Source: Candidatus Falkowella caecavicola (GTDB taxonomy: Bacteria > Bacillota > Clostridia > Oscillospirales > Ruminococcaceae). Taken from it: a stretch of 64,000 nucleotides of DNA. Each line of letters begins with the position of its first letter. Position 1 is the first letter of the stretch. This document shows positions 1 through 8,336 of the stretch, one piece after another. The stretch is from the NCBI GenBank assembly GCA_904420125.1, contig CAJFUK010000049.1:1-64000 (forward strand), in the 5' to 3' direction. The notes beneath the pieces were generated by a model. That model had not been told where the DNA came from. It saw nothing but the letters and a program-made list of their open reading frames with translations, and did not search any database. The translations under genes were made by a program, and so were the position numbers.

Positions 1-193
1 TAGGGGGGGATAAAACCGCATGCTGATATTGCATAGGGGGTATAAAACCGCATGCTGATATTGCATAGGGGGTATAGAACCGCATGCTGATGCTGCATAG
101 GGGGTATAAAACCGCATGCTGATACTGCATAGGGGGTATAGAACCGCATGCTGATGCTGCATAGGGGGTATAGAACCGCATGCTGATATCTCA
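1..193. repeat. 32-bp tandem direct repeat, six copies
   Basis: Six head-to-tail copies of a 32-bp unit begin at about 1, 34, 66, 98, 130 and 162. The unit reads roughly TAGGGGGTATARAACCGCATG followed by CTGATNNTGCA. The first copy has one extra G and the last decays after CTGATAT. Copies differ only at a few positions (AAAA/AGAA and ATT/GCT/ACT near the end). There are no spacers, so it is not a CRISPR array. The array touches the window edge and may be longer. It ends 33 bp before the -35 box of the next gene. Confidence 0.95.
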
Positions 194-226
194 AGTGATG
201 ACTTCCTGAATTTTCTTTGTGAAAGA

Positions 227-255
227 TTGACAAACATGGCGAGTTATAGTACAAT
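227..255 (+). promoter_or_regulatory. sigma-A type promoter of the GH9-like gene
   Basis: TTGACA at 227-232 and TACAAT at 250-255 are separated by 17 bp. Transcription should start near 262, so an upstream in-frame ATG at 256 cannot be the translation start. Confidence 0.85.
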
Positions 256-324
256 ATGACTGATTTGAAACGATTCACGGAAAGAAAAAATTTGTTAAAA
301 CAAGAAAGGTGGAAAAACAACCCT

Positions 325-2808
325 ATGAAGAGATTCCTTCTGATTCTGCTGGCGGTTTGCATGGTTTTAATGCCGGTCAGCAGTACATATGTGATGGCGG
401 CAGAGTTTCCGCACACGGAGGATCCGCTGGAGGAAACGGTATTTACGTTGGCAGAGTGTTATGTGCTGGTTCCGGAAGGCAGCAACCTGGTTGTGACCAA
501 TACGGCTGAATATCGGGGAACCGGTACGGGAATGGCTGCGCTGCAGGAATGGAACGAGGACTGGAATGCCAATCAGAAATGGCATATTATGCCCTCTGGC
601 AGTTCGCGGTATACGGACAGCTATAAAATTATTTCCTACATGGATTACAAATGTTTTAATATCACCAACTCCAGCCGACAGGAAGGCACATTGGTGCAGG
701 CCAGCGATTATTATACCAGCAATAATCAGGTGTTTACGCTGGAAATGACTGATGATGGGTATTTTACCATCCAGAATCCGGAAAGCAAGATGTATCTGGG
801 CGCGCTGACTGAGGGCGATACACAGAATGTAGCTATTTTTGCAGAGCCGCAGAAATGGTCTATCTATAAAGTCAACGTGGAAAACGCAGAGCGTCTGGTG
901 GTTCCTCAAATCGGCTGGGAACCCAAGGCGGCCAAGCGTGCAGTCTATGTCTCAAATACAGAAATTGATCCGCCTACCTTTACCGTCACCAAGGACGGAC
1001 AGGAAGTGCTGAGCGGCACAATGGTAGCGCCGGAGATCGATGTATACAACCAGTATCCTTATTATGCAGATTTGTCCTCTTTACAGGAAACCGGGGATTA
1101 TACAATATCGGTCAGCCTGGAAGGGGTTGAACCGGCGGATTTCTTTATTAAAGAGGGTGTATATCAGGCAATATATGGCCGAAATCCGCAAAATTTAAGC
1201 GAGGAGACCTATACGACCATCGCTGATATCACCAACACCTTTTACCGCTGGCAGAGATGCGATGAAAACGATATGCTGCCGATTGAAGAGTACGAGCGTG
1301 GAAAAAACCCCGGAGACGGTGTGTTTTTTGGTGACGAATATGACCTGCCGATTTATGAAATGCCGAATGAACCGGCTGAAAGCGGCAGTGAGTCCACTCC
1401 GGTAGCAACTGGAGAAACCTGGCCGGATGCAAGCGGCGGTTATGTGGATGCCACTTCGACCGACAAGGAGACAGGCGATATTGCCAAGGCGATGGAAAGC
1501 CTGCTGCTGGCTTATGAATATGCGACGGATGAGACCGACCGCGCAGAGGTCCTGGAAGAGATCATCTGGGGCTGCGATTATCTGGTCAAGATTCAGAAGG
1601 ACAACGGCGCTTACATTCTGGCGGTGAAGCCGGAGGACTGGTGGGTACAGGATTCTCTGCATCGAAACGTCCGTTTCCTGGACGGCGCGGACCTTGCCTG
1701 TCGGGTAGCGGCTGCGCTGGCAGGAGCGGCTAAGACACTGGAGGATATTGATCCGGAAAGATCTGCCACTTACCGCGCTTCTGCCGAAAAAGCATGGGCT
1801 TATTATGAAGAAAACCCGACAAACTTCATCAATCCTCAGGCATACCCCACTTCCTGGATCGGCAATGCCGGCAGTATCATGTCTGCGGCGGCAAGCCTGT
1901 ATGCGCTGACCGGTGAGCAGAAATATGCGGATTATATCAATCAACAGATGGATGAGTGCATGTTCCTTTCCGGCGTATGGGTCGGCATGGACTTTGACGT
2001 GCCGGGGCAGATGTCCAACTATATTGACGAAGTCCAGCACGGGCAGGTTGTCGAAGCCCTTTGCAAATATTATAAATACTGCGATCCGTCTGTGCGGGAC
2101 ACGGTTAAGATGCACCTGGATACTTGGTCGAGTTTCTGGAAAGTAAAATCTCAGTCGGCTTACGGGATTGACGTCAGCATCCTCAAGCCCTGGTTCGGCG
2201 GCTGCGGATGGATGATGCAGATCGGTGAAAAAATGCTGACCGTTGCTCTGACGCTGAACGATCTGGAATGCCTGAACATCGGTTCGGCAATGTTCGACTT
2301 TGTCACCGGTATGAATCCGATGGGCGCTTCCTTTATCGTCGGATGCGGGGATACGTTGGGCTGTGAGCCGTTTGCGCGCGCTTATCAGGACACCATCGGC
2401 GTTGCGTTGCCCGGGCTGTTTGTAGACGAGACAACCGGCAACCTGACATCCCGCACCGGAGAGCCTTCGATCTGCTGGAAAGCAGGCGAGACCGGTATTG
2501 ACGTCGGTTCTGCAACCGTGGCTACCCGTGCGCTGCTGAATTACGCATTTACAGAGCAGTATGAAGATATCGCTTCCGGCGCAGAAGGCAAGTCCCTTGC
2601 CGACACGGTTCCGGTGGTCAGCACGCCGGAAGAAAGCACAGTTTCCGATACCGACAGCAGCGCTGCTGAGCCGGAAGCTTCTGCGCCGGCAGATTCAGAT
2701 GCAAGCAGCGTTTCTCCGGTGATCTGGGTTGTTGTGGTTGTGATTGCTGTGGTTGTGATTGCAGGGATCGTTCTGCTGGTACTGAAGAAAAAAACGGCGA
2801 AAAAATAA
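325..2808 (+). CDS. Membrane-anchored GH9-like glycoside hydrolase with ricin-type lectin domain
   Basis: Predicted extracellular polysaccharide-binding protein of 827 residues. The start at 325 follows AAGGTGG and opens a signal peptide (MKRFLLILLAVCMVLM). Residues about 25-190 look like a ricin-type beta-trefoil, with QKW repeats. An Ig-like cellulase N-terminal domain follows (about 195-275), then an (alpha/alpha)6-type region to about 750 with GH9 landmarks: FYRWQRC, SGGYVDA, GMNPMGASF and a final GETGID. A Ser/Pro/Glu linker and one TM helix (VIWVVVVVIAVVVIAG) with a KKK tail anchor it. The usual GH9 DAGD loop is replaced by DATSTDKETGD, and the PHHR segment by CEPFAR. The likely acid Glu seems to be kept. 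Activity may therefore be altered or lost. Family assignment is fairly safe; substrate is unknown. Confidence 0.75.
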   Translation: MKRFLLILLAVCMVLMPVSSTYVMAAEFPHTEDPLEETVFTLAECYVLVPEGSNLVVTNTAEYRGTGTGMAALQEWNEDWNANQKWHIMPSGSSRYTDSYKIISYMDYKCFNITNSSRQEGTLVQASDYYTSNNQVFTLEMTDDGYFTIQNPESKMYLGALTEGDTQNVAIFAEPQKWSIYKVNVENAERLVVPQIGWEPKAAKRAVYVSNTEIDPPTFTVTKDGQEVLSGTMVAPEIDVYNQYPYYADLSSLQETGDYTISVSLEGVEPADFFIKEGVYQAIYGRNPQNLSEETYTTIADITNTFYRWQRCDENDMLPIEEYERGKNPGDGVFFGDEYDLPIYEMPNEPAESGSESTPVATGETWPDASGGYVDATSTDKETGDIAKAMESLLLAYEYATDETDRAEVLEEIIWGCDYLVKIQKDNGAYILAVKPEDWWVQDSLHRNVRFLDGADLACRVAAALAGAAKTLEDIDPERSATYRASAEKAWAYYEENPTNFINPQAYPTSWIGNAGSIMSAAASLYALTGEQKYADYINQQMDECMFLSGVWVGMDFDVPGQMSNYIDEVQHGQVVEALCKYYKYCDPSVRDTVKMHLDTWSSFWKVKSQSAYGIDVSILKPWFGGCGWMMQIGEKMLTVALTLNDLECLNIGSAMFDFVTGMNPMGASFIVGCGDTLGCEPFARAYQDTIGVALPGLFVDETTGNLTSRTGEPSICWKAGETGIDVGSATVATRALLNYAFTEQYEDIASGAEGKSLADTVPVVSTPEESTVSDTDSSAAEPEASAPADSDASSVSPVIWVVVVVIAVVVIAGIVLLVLKKKTAKK

Positions 2809-2833
2809 AATTTTTTCGGAAAACGGAATGAGA

Positions 2834-2870
2834 AAACGGTATTGTGTTCGGCAATACCGTTTCTTATTAT
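2834..2870 (+). terminator. Terminator after GH9-like gene
   Basis: Stem AAACGGTATTG (2834-2844) pairs with CAATACCGTTT (2852-2862), followed by a weak T-rich tail. Confidence 0.7.
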
Positions 2871-3038
2871 CCCAAACAGGCAGCCTGTGACGGGATCCAC
2901 ATGCTGTTGAAAGGAAATCCCTGACCAGGATAAGGGAAAGGCCGTTTTGCTGGATAGAAATGATTGCCGGATTGGATGCAACGTTTATCATTTATTTCCG
3001 TCTTGATAGATGAAGGATCTGTGAAAGGAGATGTGTAT

Positions 3039-4301
3039 ATGAAAAAACAAGTGATCGCAGGCATTCTCTCGTTTTCCCTGGTAACAGCCATGTTCCCTTT
3101 ATCCGGATGCCGCGCGGAAGAACCGGTCCAGGCAGCTGACCTGATGGCGGGTATCCAGGCCAATCCGATCCATGCTGAGACCGATCTGACCGATGGTAAC
3201 CAAGCGTTTTGCGATTTTGCGGTCCGGCTGTTTCAGCAAAGCATGGAAGAGGACAAGAACACGCTGATTTCTCCGCTATCCGTCCTTTGTGCTCTTGCGA
3301 TGACGGCAAACGGCGCGGAGGGCAACACCCTTTCGCAGATGGAAGAGGTGCTGGGGCTCCCTGTCAGCGACCTGAATGCGTATCTGTACGCTTATACGGA
3401 AGGATTGTCTGCTGATGAAAACTCGAAACTCAGTATCGCAAACTCCATCTGGCTGAAAAATGATGGCAGCCTGCAGGTAGAGCCCGACTTTTTACAGGCC
3501 AATGCGGACTGGTACGGCGCTGGGCTGTATCAGGCGCCTTTTGACGATTCTACATTAAAAGAAATCAATGACTGGGTGAGCGATCATACCGATGGGCTGA
3601 TCCAGGATATCCTGGATCGGATTCCGGAAGATACGGTAATGTATCTGATCAACGCCCTGGCGTTGGACGCCGAATGGCAGGAAGTTTATCAGGAAAATCA
3701 GGTGCGGCAGGGGACTTTTACCAAAGAAGACGGAACCGAACAGGATGCAGAGATGATGTATTCGACGGAGTATCAGTTTTTGACTGATGACAACGCAACC
3801 GGATTCATCAAATATTATGCCGGACAGAAATATGCGTTTGCCGCACTGCTTCCCAATGAGGGCGTGCGGGTTGCAGATTATGCAGCGTCGCTCACCGGGG
3901 AAAAAATTGATCAGATCCTGACCAATGCACAAAATGTAGCAGTCGATGCGGCTATTCCGAAATTTACGTCTGCTTACAGTGTGGAAATGAAAGATATTCT
4001 GACGGAGATGGGCATGCCGGATGCGTTTGACGCTGCCACGGCAGATTTTTCAGGCATTGGGACCAGCCCGCAGGGGAATCTTTATATTAACCGGGTTTTG
4101 CATAAGACGTTTATCGCTGTGGATGAAAAGGGAACCAAGGCCGGCGCGGCGACCGTTGTGGAAATGAATGCGGAATCAGCGATGGTAGAACCGGAAATTG
4201 TTCAGACGGTCCATCTGGATAGGCCGTTTGTCTACATGCTGATCGATTGTCAAACCAATACCCCAGTGTTTATGGGAACAGTTATGGATATCGCGCAATA
4301 G
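3039..4301 (+). CDS. Serpin-family protease inhibitor, lipoprotein
   Basis: Serine protease inhibitor of 420 residues, near the usual serpin core size plus a secretion signal. The start at 3039 follows GAAAGGAG. MKKQVIAGILSFSLV leads to the lipobox LSGC, so it should be a lipid-anchored surface protein. Serpin marks include NTLISPLSV near the N-terminus, the hinge GTKAGAATVVE and the C-terminal DRPFVYML. The small-residue hinge fits an inhibitory serpin. Counting 17 residues from the hinge Glu puts P1-P1' at Glu-Ser (codons 4173-4178), with an error of a residue or two. It follows the GH9-like gene on the same strand, after a weak terminator. Surface serpins in fibre-degrading clostridia are thought to protect enzymes from proteases; that role is inferred here. 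Confidence 0.92.
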   Translation: MKKQVIAGILSFSLVTAMFPLSGCRAEEPVQAADLMAGIQANPIHAETDLTDGNQAFCDFAVRLFQQSMEEDKNTLISPLSVLCALAMTANGAEGNTLSQMEEVLGLPVSDLNAYLYAYTEGLSADENSKLSIANSIWLKNDGSLQVEPDFLQANADWYGAGLYQAPFDDSTLKEINDWVSDHTDGLIQDILDRIPEDTVMYLINALALDAEWQEVYQENQVRQGTFTKEDGTEQDAEMMYSTEYQFLTDDNATGFIKYYAGQKYAFAALLPNEGVRVADYAASLTGEKIDQILTNAQNVAVDAAIPKFTSAYSVEMKDILTEMGMPDAFDAATADFSGIGTSPQGNLYINRVLHKTFIAVDEKGTKAGAATVVEMNAESAMVEPEIVQTVHLDRPFVYMLIDCQTNTPVFMGTVMDIAQ

Positions 4302-4373
4302 GGCACCCCGATATTGCAAACCGATTTCAAAAGAGGATGGAACGAGATCGATCCGAACGGATGGAAGATCTCA

Positions 4374-4408
4374 AAAGGAGATTGCTGGTAAGGCAATCTC
4401 CTTTTTTG
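4374..4408 (+). terminator. Terminator after serpin gene
   Basis: Stem GGAGATTGC (4377-4385) and GCAATCTCC (4393-4401) followed by six T residues. Confidence 0.9.
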
Positions 4409-4479
4409 TTGTGAAAGGAAAAGCACACATTAGAAGGGCGGTTCAAAAGAGCCAATGGAGAAGAGAAAAAATCCGTGTT

Positions 4480-5052
4480 AAGATGATAGATGCGGTTCGC
4501 CAACTGTACAAATCATCAAAACAGGGAGGAACTCATATGGGGCATGAATGACATCAGGAGTTTATCATATACGAAAAGGAATGGCAATCGGGCAAATCCT
4601 GCGACAGCTATACGAATGGAAAGTGGTAAAGATCAAAGAGGGGGAAGCGGAGCAGGGCATATTCGTCTATTCGTAGAAATACCACCGAAGCTAACCATAT
4701 TGGGATTGATGAGCTATCTCAAGGGAAAAAGCGCGGCAATGATGTATGGGCAATTCGGCGACTTAAAGGATCGGAATCGGAACAAAGAACTTTGACGCCC
4801 AGGAAACTGTGCAGATAGGGCAGGAAAGAATGAGAGCCGAATGGGGAAGTATATCCGGAATCAGCTAACCAGCTAAAAGAAGATGAATCAGGGGAACAGA
4901 TAGCGATCCCGTCCGCCAGCCCGTTTACGGGCAGCAAGTAACGATGGCAAGTTGTCAGATCGGAACAAGCGCCTTGAGGCGCTGTTGTTAACAGAGCCTT
5001 CAAGGCGCTTCTGAAATACCACCGGCTTTGCCAATGGATTTTTTTTACAGTC
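4480..5052 (+). mobile_element. Remnant of an IS200/IS605-family element
   Basis: This interval holds a decayed tnpA (4544-4941) and end-like structures. Just downstream an 11-bp inverted repeat, AAGCGCCTTGA (4967-4977) and TCAAGGCGCTT (5000-5010), is followed by ACCACCGGCTTTGCC and a T run ending TTTTTTTTAC. That arrangement is usual for the right end of IS200-type elements. The left boundary is uncertain. No tnpB is present. Confidence 0.75.
4544..4941 (+). pseudogene. tnpA: Decayed IS200-type transposase (tnpA)
   Basis: Pieces of a Y1 (HUH) transposase lie in three frames. MNDIRSLSYTKRN starts at 4544 after AGGAGGAACTC. An internal deletion and shift precede IGQILRQLYEWK in a second frame. 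The original frame resumes with GHIRLFVEIPPK and YLKGKSAAMMYGQFGDLK. After another shift come GKYIRNQ and, after one more, a C-terminal SPFTGSK with stop at 4941. The HUH motif normally reads HIH but is HIR here, and the segment between TKRN and IGQIL, normally dozens of residues, is missing. The element cannot encode an active enzyme. Identification rests on recalled IS200 protein motifs. Confidence 0.8.
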
Positions 5053-5098
5053 AGACAAAAAGATAGCTGAAGAAACTGGAAAAAATACCGCAGAAAGA

Positions 5099-5143
5099 AC
5101 CCAATCAATCCGGACAAAATAATGCTGTCCGGATTGATTGGGT
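5099..5143. repeat. Perfect 18-bp inverted repeat
   Basis: ACCCAATCAATCCGGACA (5099-5116) is exactly mirrored at 5126-5143 around a 9-nt loop. Neither strand has a T run after the stem, so it is not a classical terminator. It lies between the IS remnant and ppx. Confidence 0.9.
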
Positions 5144-5306
5144 CGGGAAGCAAAGAAAGCAGAAGGCTGGAAAGCAATCTTTTACATACCTTTTACAAAA
5201 GTATGGTTTTAGAATTGACACAGCCGCTGTAGAATAGCCTTGTTTTCAGAAGTCGCTGGAACAGGGAACCGGATCAGAATACTTGTTACAAAGGCAGGGT
5301 ACAAAA

Positions 5307-6212
5307 ATGAAATATGCAATTGTTGATTTTGGTTCAAATACCGTCCGTTTATCAGTATATGATACGCTCGAAAACGGCGGTTTTTCCTTGCTGTTTTCTG
5401 AAAAGGAAATGGTGGGGATTATCAATTATATTGATCGGGATCGTTTATCGCAGGAAGGAGTCCGCAAGGCCTGCTCTGTACTGCAAAAATTTCAGAATCT
5501 GCTGCGACATTTTGGTATACAGGAAATGCATGTATTTGCTACTGCCTCTCTACGAAATATTGCAAACACCGGTGAGGTGCTCGAAGAAATTTACCGCAGC
5601 ACAGGAATTGCAGTCGATCTGATTCCCGGAGATTTGGAAGCCAAACTCGGTTATTACGGCGTGATAGCGGACGGTGATTGGAAAAACGGCGCCATGTTTG
5701 ACATCGGGGGCGGCAGCACGGAAATCCTGGAGGTGGAAAACGGGCAGATCTGCAGGGCAGAAAGTTTTCCAATCGGCTCTTTGAACTTATTCAGCCAGTA
5801 CGTTGGTCATATCTGGCCCAAAAGCAAAGAACTCGAACAGATGCAGAAACGGGTCCGGCAGATTCTGACACATGCCGATCTGCCACAGAAAAAGGTAGAA
5901 GCTGTTTGCGGAATCGGTGGGACGGCCCGCGCTGTACTGAAAATCGCCAACGCTTACTATGGACGGGATACAGAATGCCGGAGTATGACCCTGGATGAGC
6001 TGGATGAAATCAAAAATCTGCTCTTTAAGCGGAACAGGAAAGCACAAAAACTGATTTTACGGGCCTGCCCGGATCGAATCCATACCATATTGCCCGGCCT
6101 TTCTATCATGCATGCTGTAGGGAAAACGCTCCGCTGTGAGAAAATACGGATCAGCAAGTATGGGGTGAGGGAGGGATATTTATGTCACAAGCTGGTCAAC
6201 CATACGATTTAA
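5307..6212 (+). CDS. ppx: Exopolyphosphatase / pppGpp phosphatase family (Ppx/GppA)
   Basis: Hydrolyses terminal phosphate from polyphosphate, or possibly pppGpp; cytoplasmic. The 301-residue protein has the two phosphate-binding motifs of the actin-like ATPase fold, DFGSNTVRLSVYD near residue 7 and DIGGGSTEI near 132, and a later GIGGTAR loop. It is the short form of about 300 residues without the C-terminal HD-like domain of the E. coli enzyme. The start at 5307 gives the usual MKYAIVDFGSN beginning; an upstream in-frame TTG at 5283 is less likely. Its 3' end overlaps ppk by 31 bp, so translation is probably coupled. Confidence 0.92.
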   Translation: MKYAIVDFGSNTVRLSVYDTLENGGFSLLFSEKEMVGIINYIDRDRLSQEGVRKACSVLQKFQNLLRHFGIQEMHVFATASLRNIANTGEVLEEIYRSTGIAVDLIPGDLEAKLGYYGVIADGDWKNGAMFDIGGGSTEILEVENGQICRAESFPIGSLNLFSQYVGHIWPKSKELEQMQKRVRQILTHADLPQKKVEAVCGIGGTARAVLKIANAYYGRDTECRSMTLDELDEIKNLLFKRNRKAQKLILRACPDRIHTILPGLSIMHAVGKTLRCEKIRISKYGVREGYLCHKLVNHTI

Positions 6213-8296
6213 GCTATACCCAAAACCGTGAATTAAGCTGGCTGAAATTTAATAAGCGTGTTCTGGAAGAAGCCGAAGATCAGACGGTGCCGCTGATAGA
6301 GCGCTTTCGTTTTCTGTCCATATTTACCAAGAATTTGGATGAGTTCTTTATGGTGCGGGTCGGCAGTTTATTTGATCTGTCGATTCTGGCACCTGGAACA
6401 AGGGATAACAAAAGCGGTCAAACGCCGGCACAGCAGCTGGAAATGATTTATGATGCGGTCCGCCTGCTGATCCAACAGCGCGATGCGGTTTATACGCAGC
6501 TCACCGGCGAACTGGAGAAAAACGGCCTGCGGGATATTGCCTACGAGAAGCTCAAAGGCAAAGAAAAAGAGTATGTGCAGGCCTATTATAAAGAACAGGT
6601 ACAGCCGCTGCTCTCGCCGCAGATCATTGACCGCAATCATCCCTTCCCGCACCTGAAAAATAAGGGATTATATATCGCGGCGCTTTTACAGGATAAGCAG
6701 GGTAAAAAGAAAAGTTTTCTGGGGATCGTGGGCGTTCCGGAGACGGTGGCCCGGATTTTATTCCTTCCGGGAAAGACCGGGGAATTTGTCCGGATCGAAA
6801 ATATCCTGCTGGCGCATGTGAAAAAGATCTTCAAAATTTATCCCATACAGGAGCGGGCTGTGATTGCTGTTACCAGGAATGCCGATATTAGCTATGATGA
6901 CGATCAATTTGACGAGGCGGAAACCGATTTCCGCAGTCAGATGGTCAAGCTGTTAAAAAAAAGGGAACGCCTGGCTCCGGTACGGCTGGAAATGCAGGGG
7001 GAAAGCCCCCAGCTTCTCCGTTTGCTCCGGCAGATGTTAAGGCTCAATGAGAACCAGAGTTATATCTGTTCCTGCCCACTGACACTGGAATATGTCGATC
7101 TTTTAAAAGACTGCGCCCCGTCATTATATGATCCGCCGCATTCACCGGTTTATCCCGACTATCTCAACCGGCAGCGTCCGGTTTGGGAACAGGCGCAGCA
7201 GAGAGATATCCTGTTGTTTTACCCCTATCACTCGATGCGGCCGTTTCTTGACCTGCTCAAGGAGGCAGCAGCAGACACAAAAGTGCTTTCCATCAAAATA
7301 ACCATCTACCGTCTGGCGCGGAATTCCAGCATTGTCAAGCATCTATGTGCTGCAGCGGAAAACGGAAAAGATGTAACCGTTTTGGTCGAATTGCGCGCGC
7401 GTTTCGATGAAAAAAATAACATAGAATGGGCCAGGGAACTGGAAGAAGCAGGATGTCAGGTCATCTATGGCATCGAAGGATACAAATGCCATGCAAAGAT
7501 TTGCCTCATCACCCGCAAGGAGAAAAACGGGCTGTCTTATATCACCCAGATCGGAACCGGCAACTATAATGAGAAAACCGCAGGGATTTATACGGATTTC
7601 AGCCTGATAACCGCCGACAGATCCCTCGCCCAGGATGCGGTGGATTTTTTTCAAAATATGCTGATTGGGAATCTGCACGGCCATTATCAGAAACTGCTGG
7701 TCGCGCCCTTTGCACTGAAACGTTCCCTGTTACAGATGATCGAGGATGAAATCACCCGTGGTCCAAAGGGGCATATTCTGATCAAGGCCAATTCCATTAC
7801 AGAAAGGCAAATCATCGATAAGCTGGCAGAGGCATCCCAGGCCGGCGTTAAAGTAGAGCTGATCATCCGGGGTATCTGCTGCCTGGTACCCGGCATTCCG
7901 GGCAAGACGGACAACATCACCGTGACCAGCATTGTCGGCCGTTTTCTGGAGCACTCCCGCATCTATTGCTTCGGAGACGGCGATCAGCGGAAGATTTATC
8001 TTTCTTCCGCTGATCTGATGACGAGAAACCAGACCCGCCGGGTAGAGATTGCCTGCCCGGTAGAAAGTCCGGAATTAAAAGAATGGTTTTCAGGTTATCT
8101 GGATATTCTGTTGGCCGACAATACAAAGGCGAGACGGCTGGCACCGTCGGGGGATTTTTGTCATATAGATCCTGCAGGCGCGCCTCCTTTTTCTTCGCAG
8201 GAATACTGGCTCAAGCATCCGCCTCACCTGACGCCTACCGTGCTTTCAAAACATGCGGCATTTTCCAGGTGGCTTAGCAGGCTTTGGAAAGACTAA
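6182..8296 (+). CDS. ppk: Polyphosphate kinase 1
   Basis: Makes polyphosphate from ATP, reversibly. The 704 residues match the family size (about 690-720). The N-terminal domain opens with RELSWLKFNKRVLEEA. The catalytic histidine that becomes phosphorylated is seen in GYKCHAKICL (about residue 437), and the second conserved histidine in FLEHSRIYCFGD (about 591). The start at 6182 has GAGGGAGGG just upstream, inside the end of ppx. The ppx-ppk pair places synthesis and breakdown of polyphosphate in one transcription unit. Nothing odd was seen in the sequence. Confidence 0.97.
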   Translation: MSQAGQPYDLSYTQNRELSWLKFNKRVLEEAEDQTVPLIERFRFLSIFTKNLDEFFMVRVGSLFDLSILAPGTRDNKSGQTPAQQLEMIYDAVRLLIQQRDAVYTQLTGELEKNGLRDIAYEKLKGKEKEYVQAYYKEQVQPLLSPQIIDRNHPFPHLKNKGLYIAALLQDKQGKKKSFLGIVGVPETVARILFLPGKTGEFVRIENILLAHVKKIFKIYPIQERAVIAVTRNADISYDDDQFDEAETDFRSQMVKLLKKRERLAPVRLEMQGESPQLLRLLRQMLRLNENQSYICSCPLTLEYVDLLKDCAPSLYDPPHSPVYPDYLNRQRPVWEQAQQRDILLFYPYHSMRPFLDLLKEAAADTKVLSIKITIYRLARNSSIVKHLCAAAENGKDVTVLVELRARFDEKNNIEWARELEEAGCQVIYGIEGYKCHAKICLITRKEKNGLSYITQIGTGNYNEKTAGIYTDFSLITADRSLAQDAVDFFQNMLIGNLHGHYQKLLVAPFALKRSLLQMIEDEITRGPKGHILIKANSITERQIIDKLAEASQAGVKVELIIRGICCLVPGIPGKTDNITVTSIVGRFLEHSRIYCFGDGDQRKIYLSSADLMTRNQTRRVEIACPVESPELKEWFSGYLDILLADNTKARRLAPSGDFCHIDPAGAPPFSSQEYWLKHPPHLTPTVLSKHAAFSRWLSRLWKD

Positions 8297-8336
8297 GCAG
8301 CCTGTGAAGTTTGCACTGAGGCAGGTTAAGATACGT

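Noticed and set aside
1..193. Possible CRISPR array
   Set aside because: The 32-bp units abut each other with no spacers.
256..324. Longer N-terminus for the GH9-like protein from ATG 256
   Set aside because: This ATG touches the -10 box, upstream of the expected transcript start, and the signal peptide begins at 325.
5215..5235. TTGACA and TAGAAT as a ppx promoter
   Set aside because: The spacing is only 9 bp, so they cannot form one promoter.
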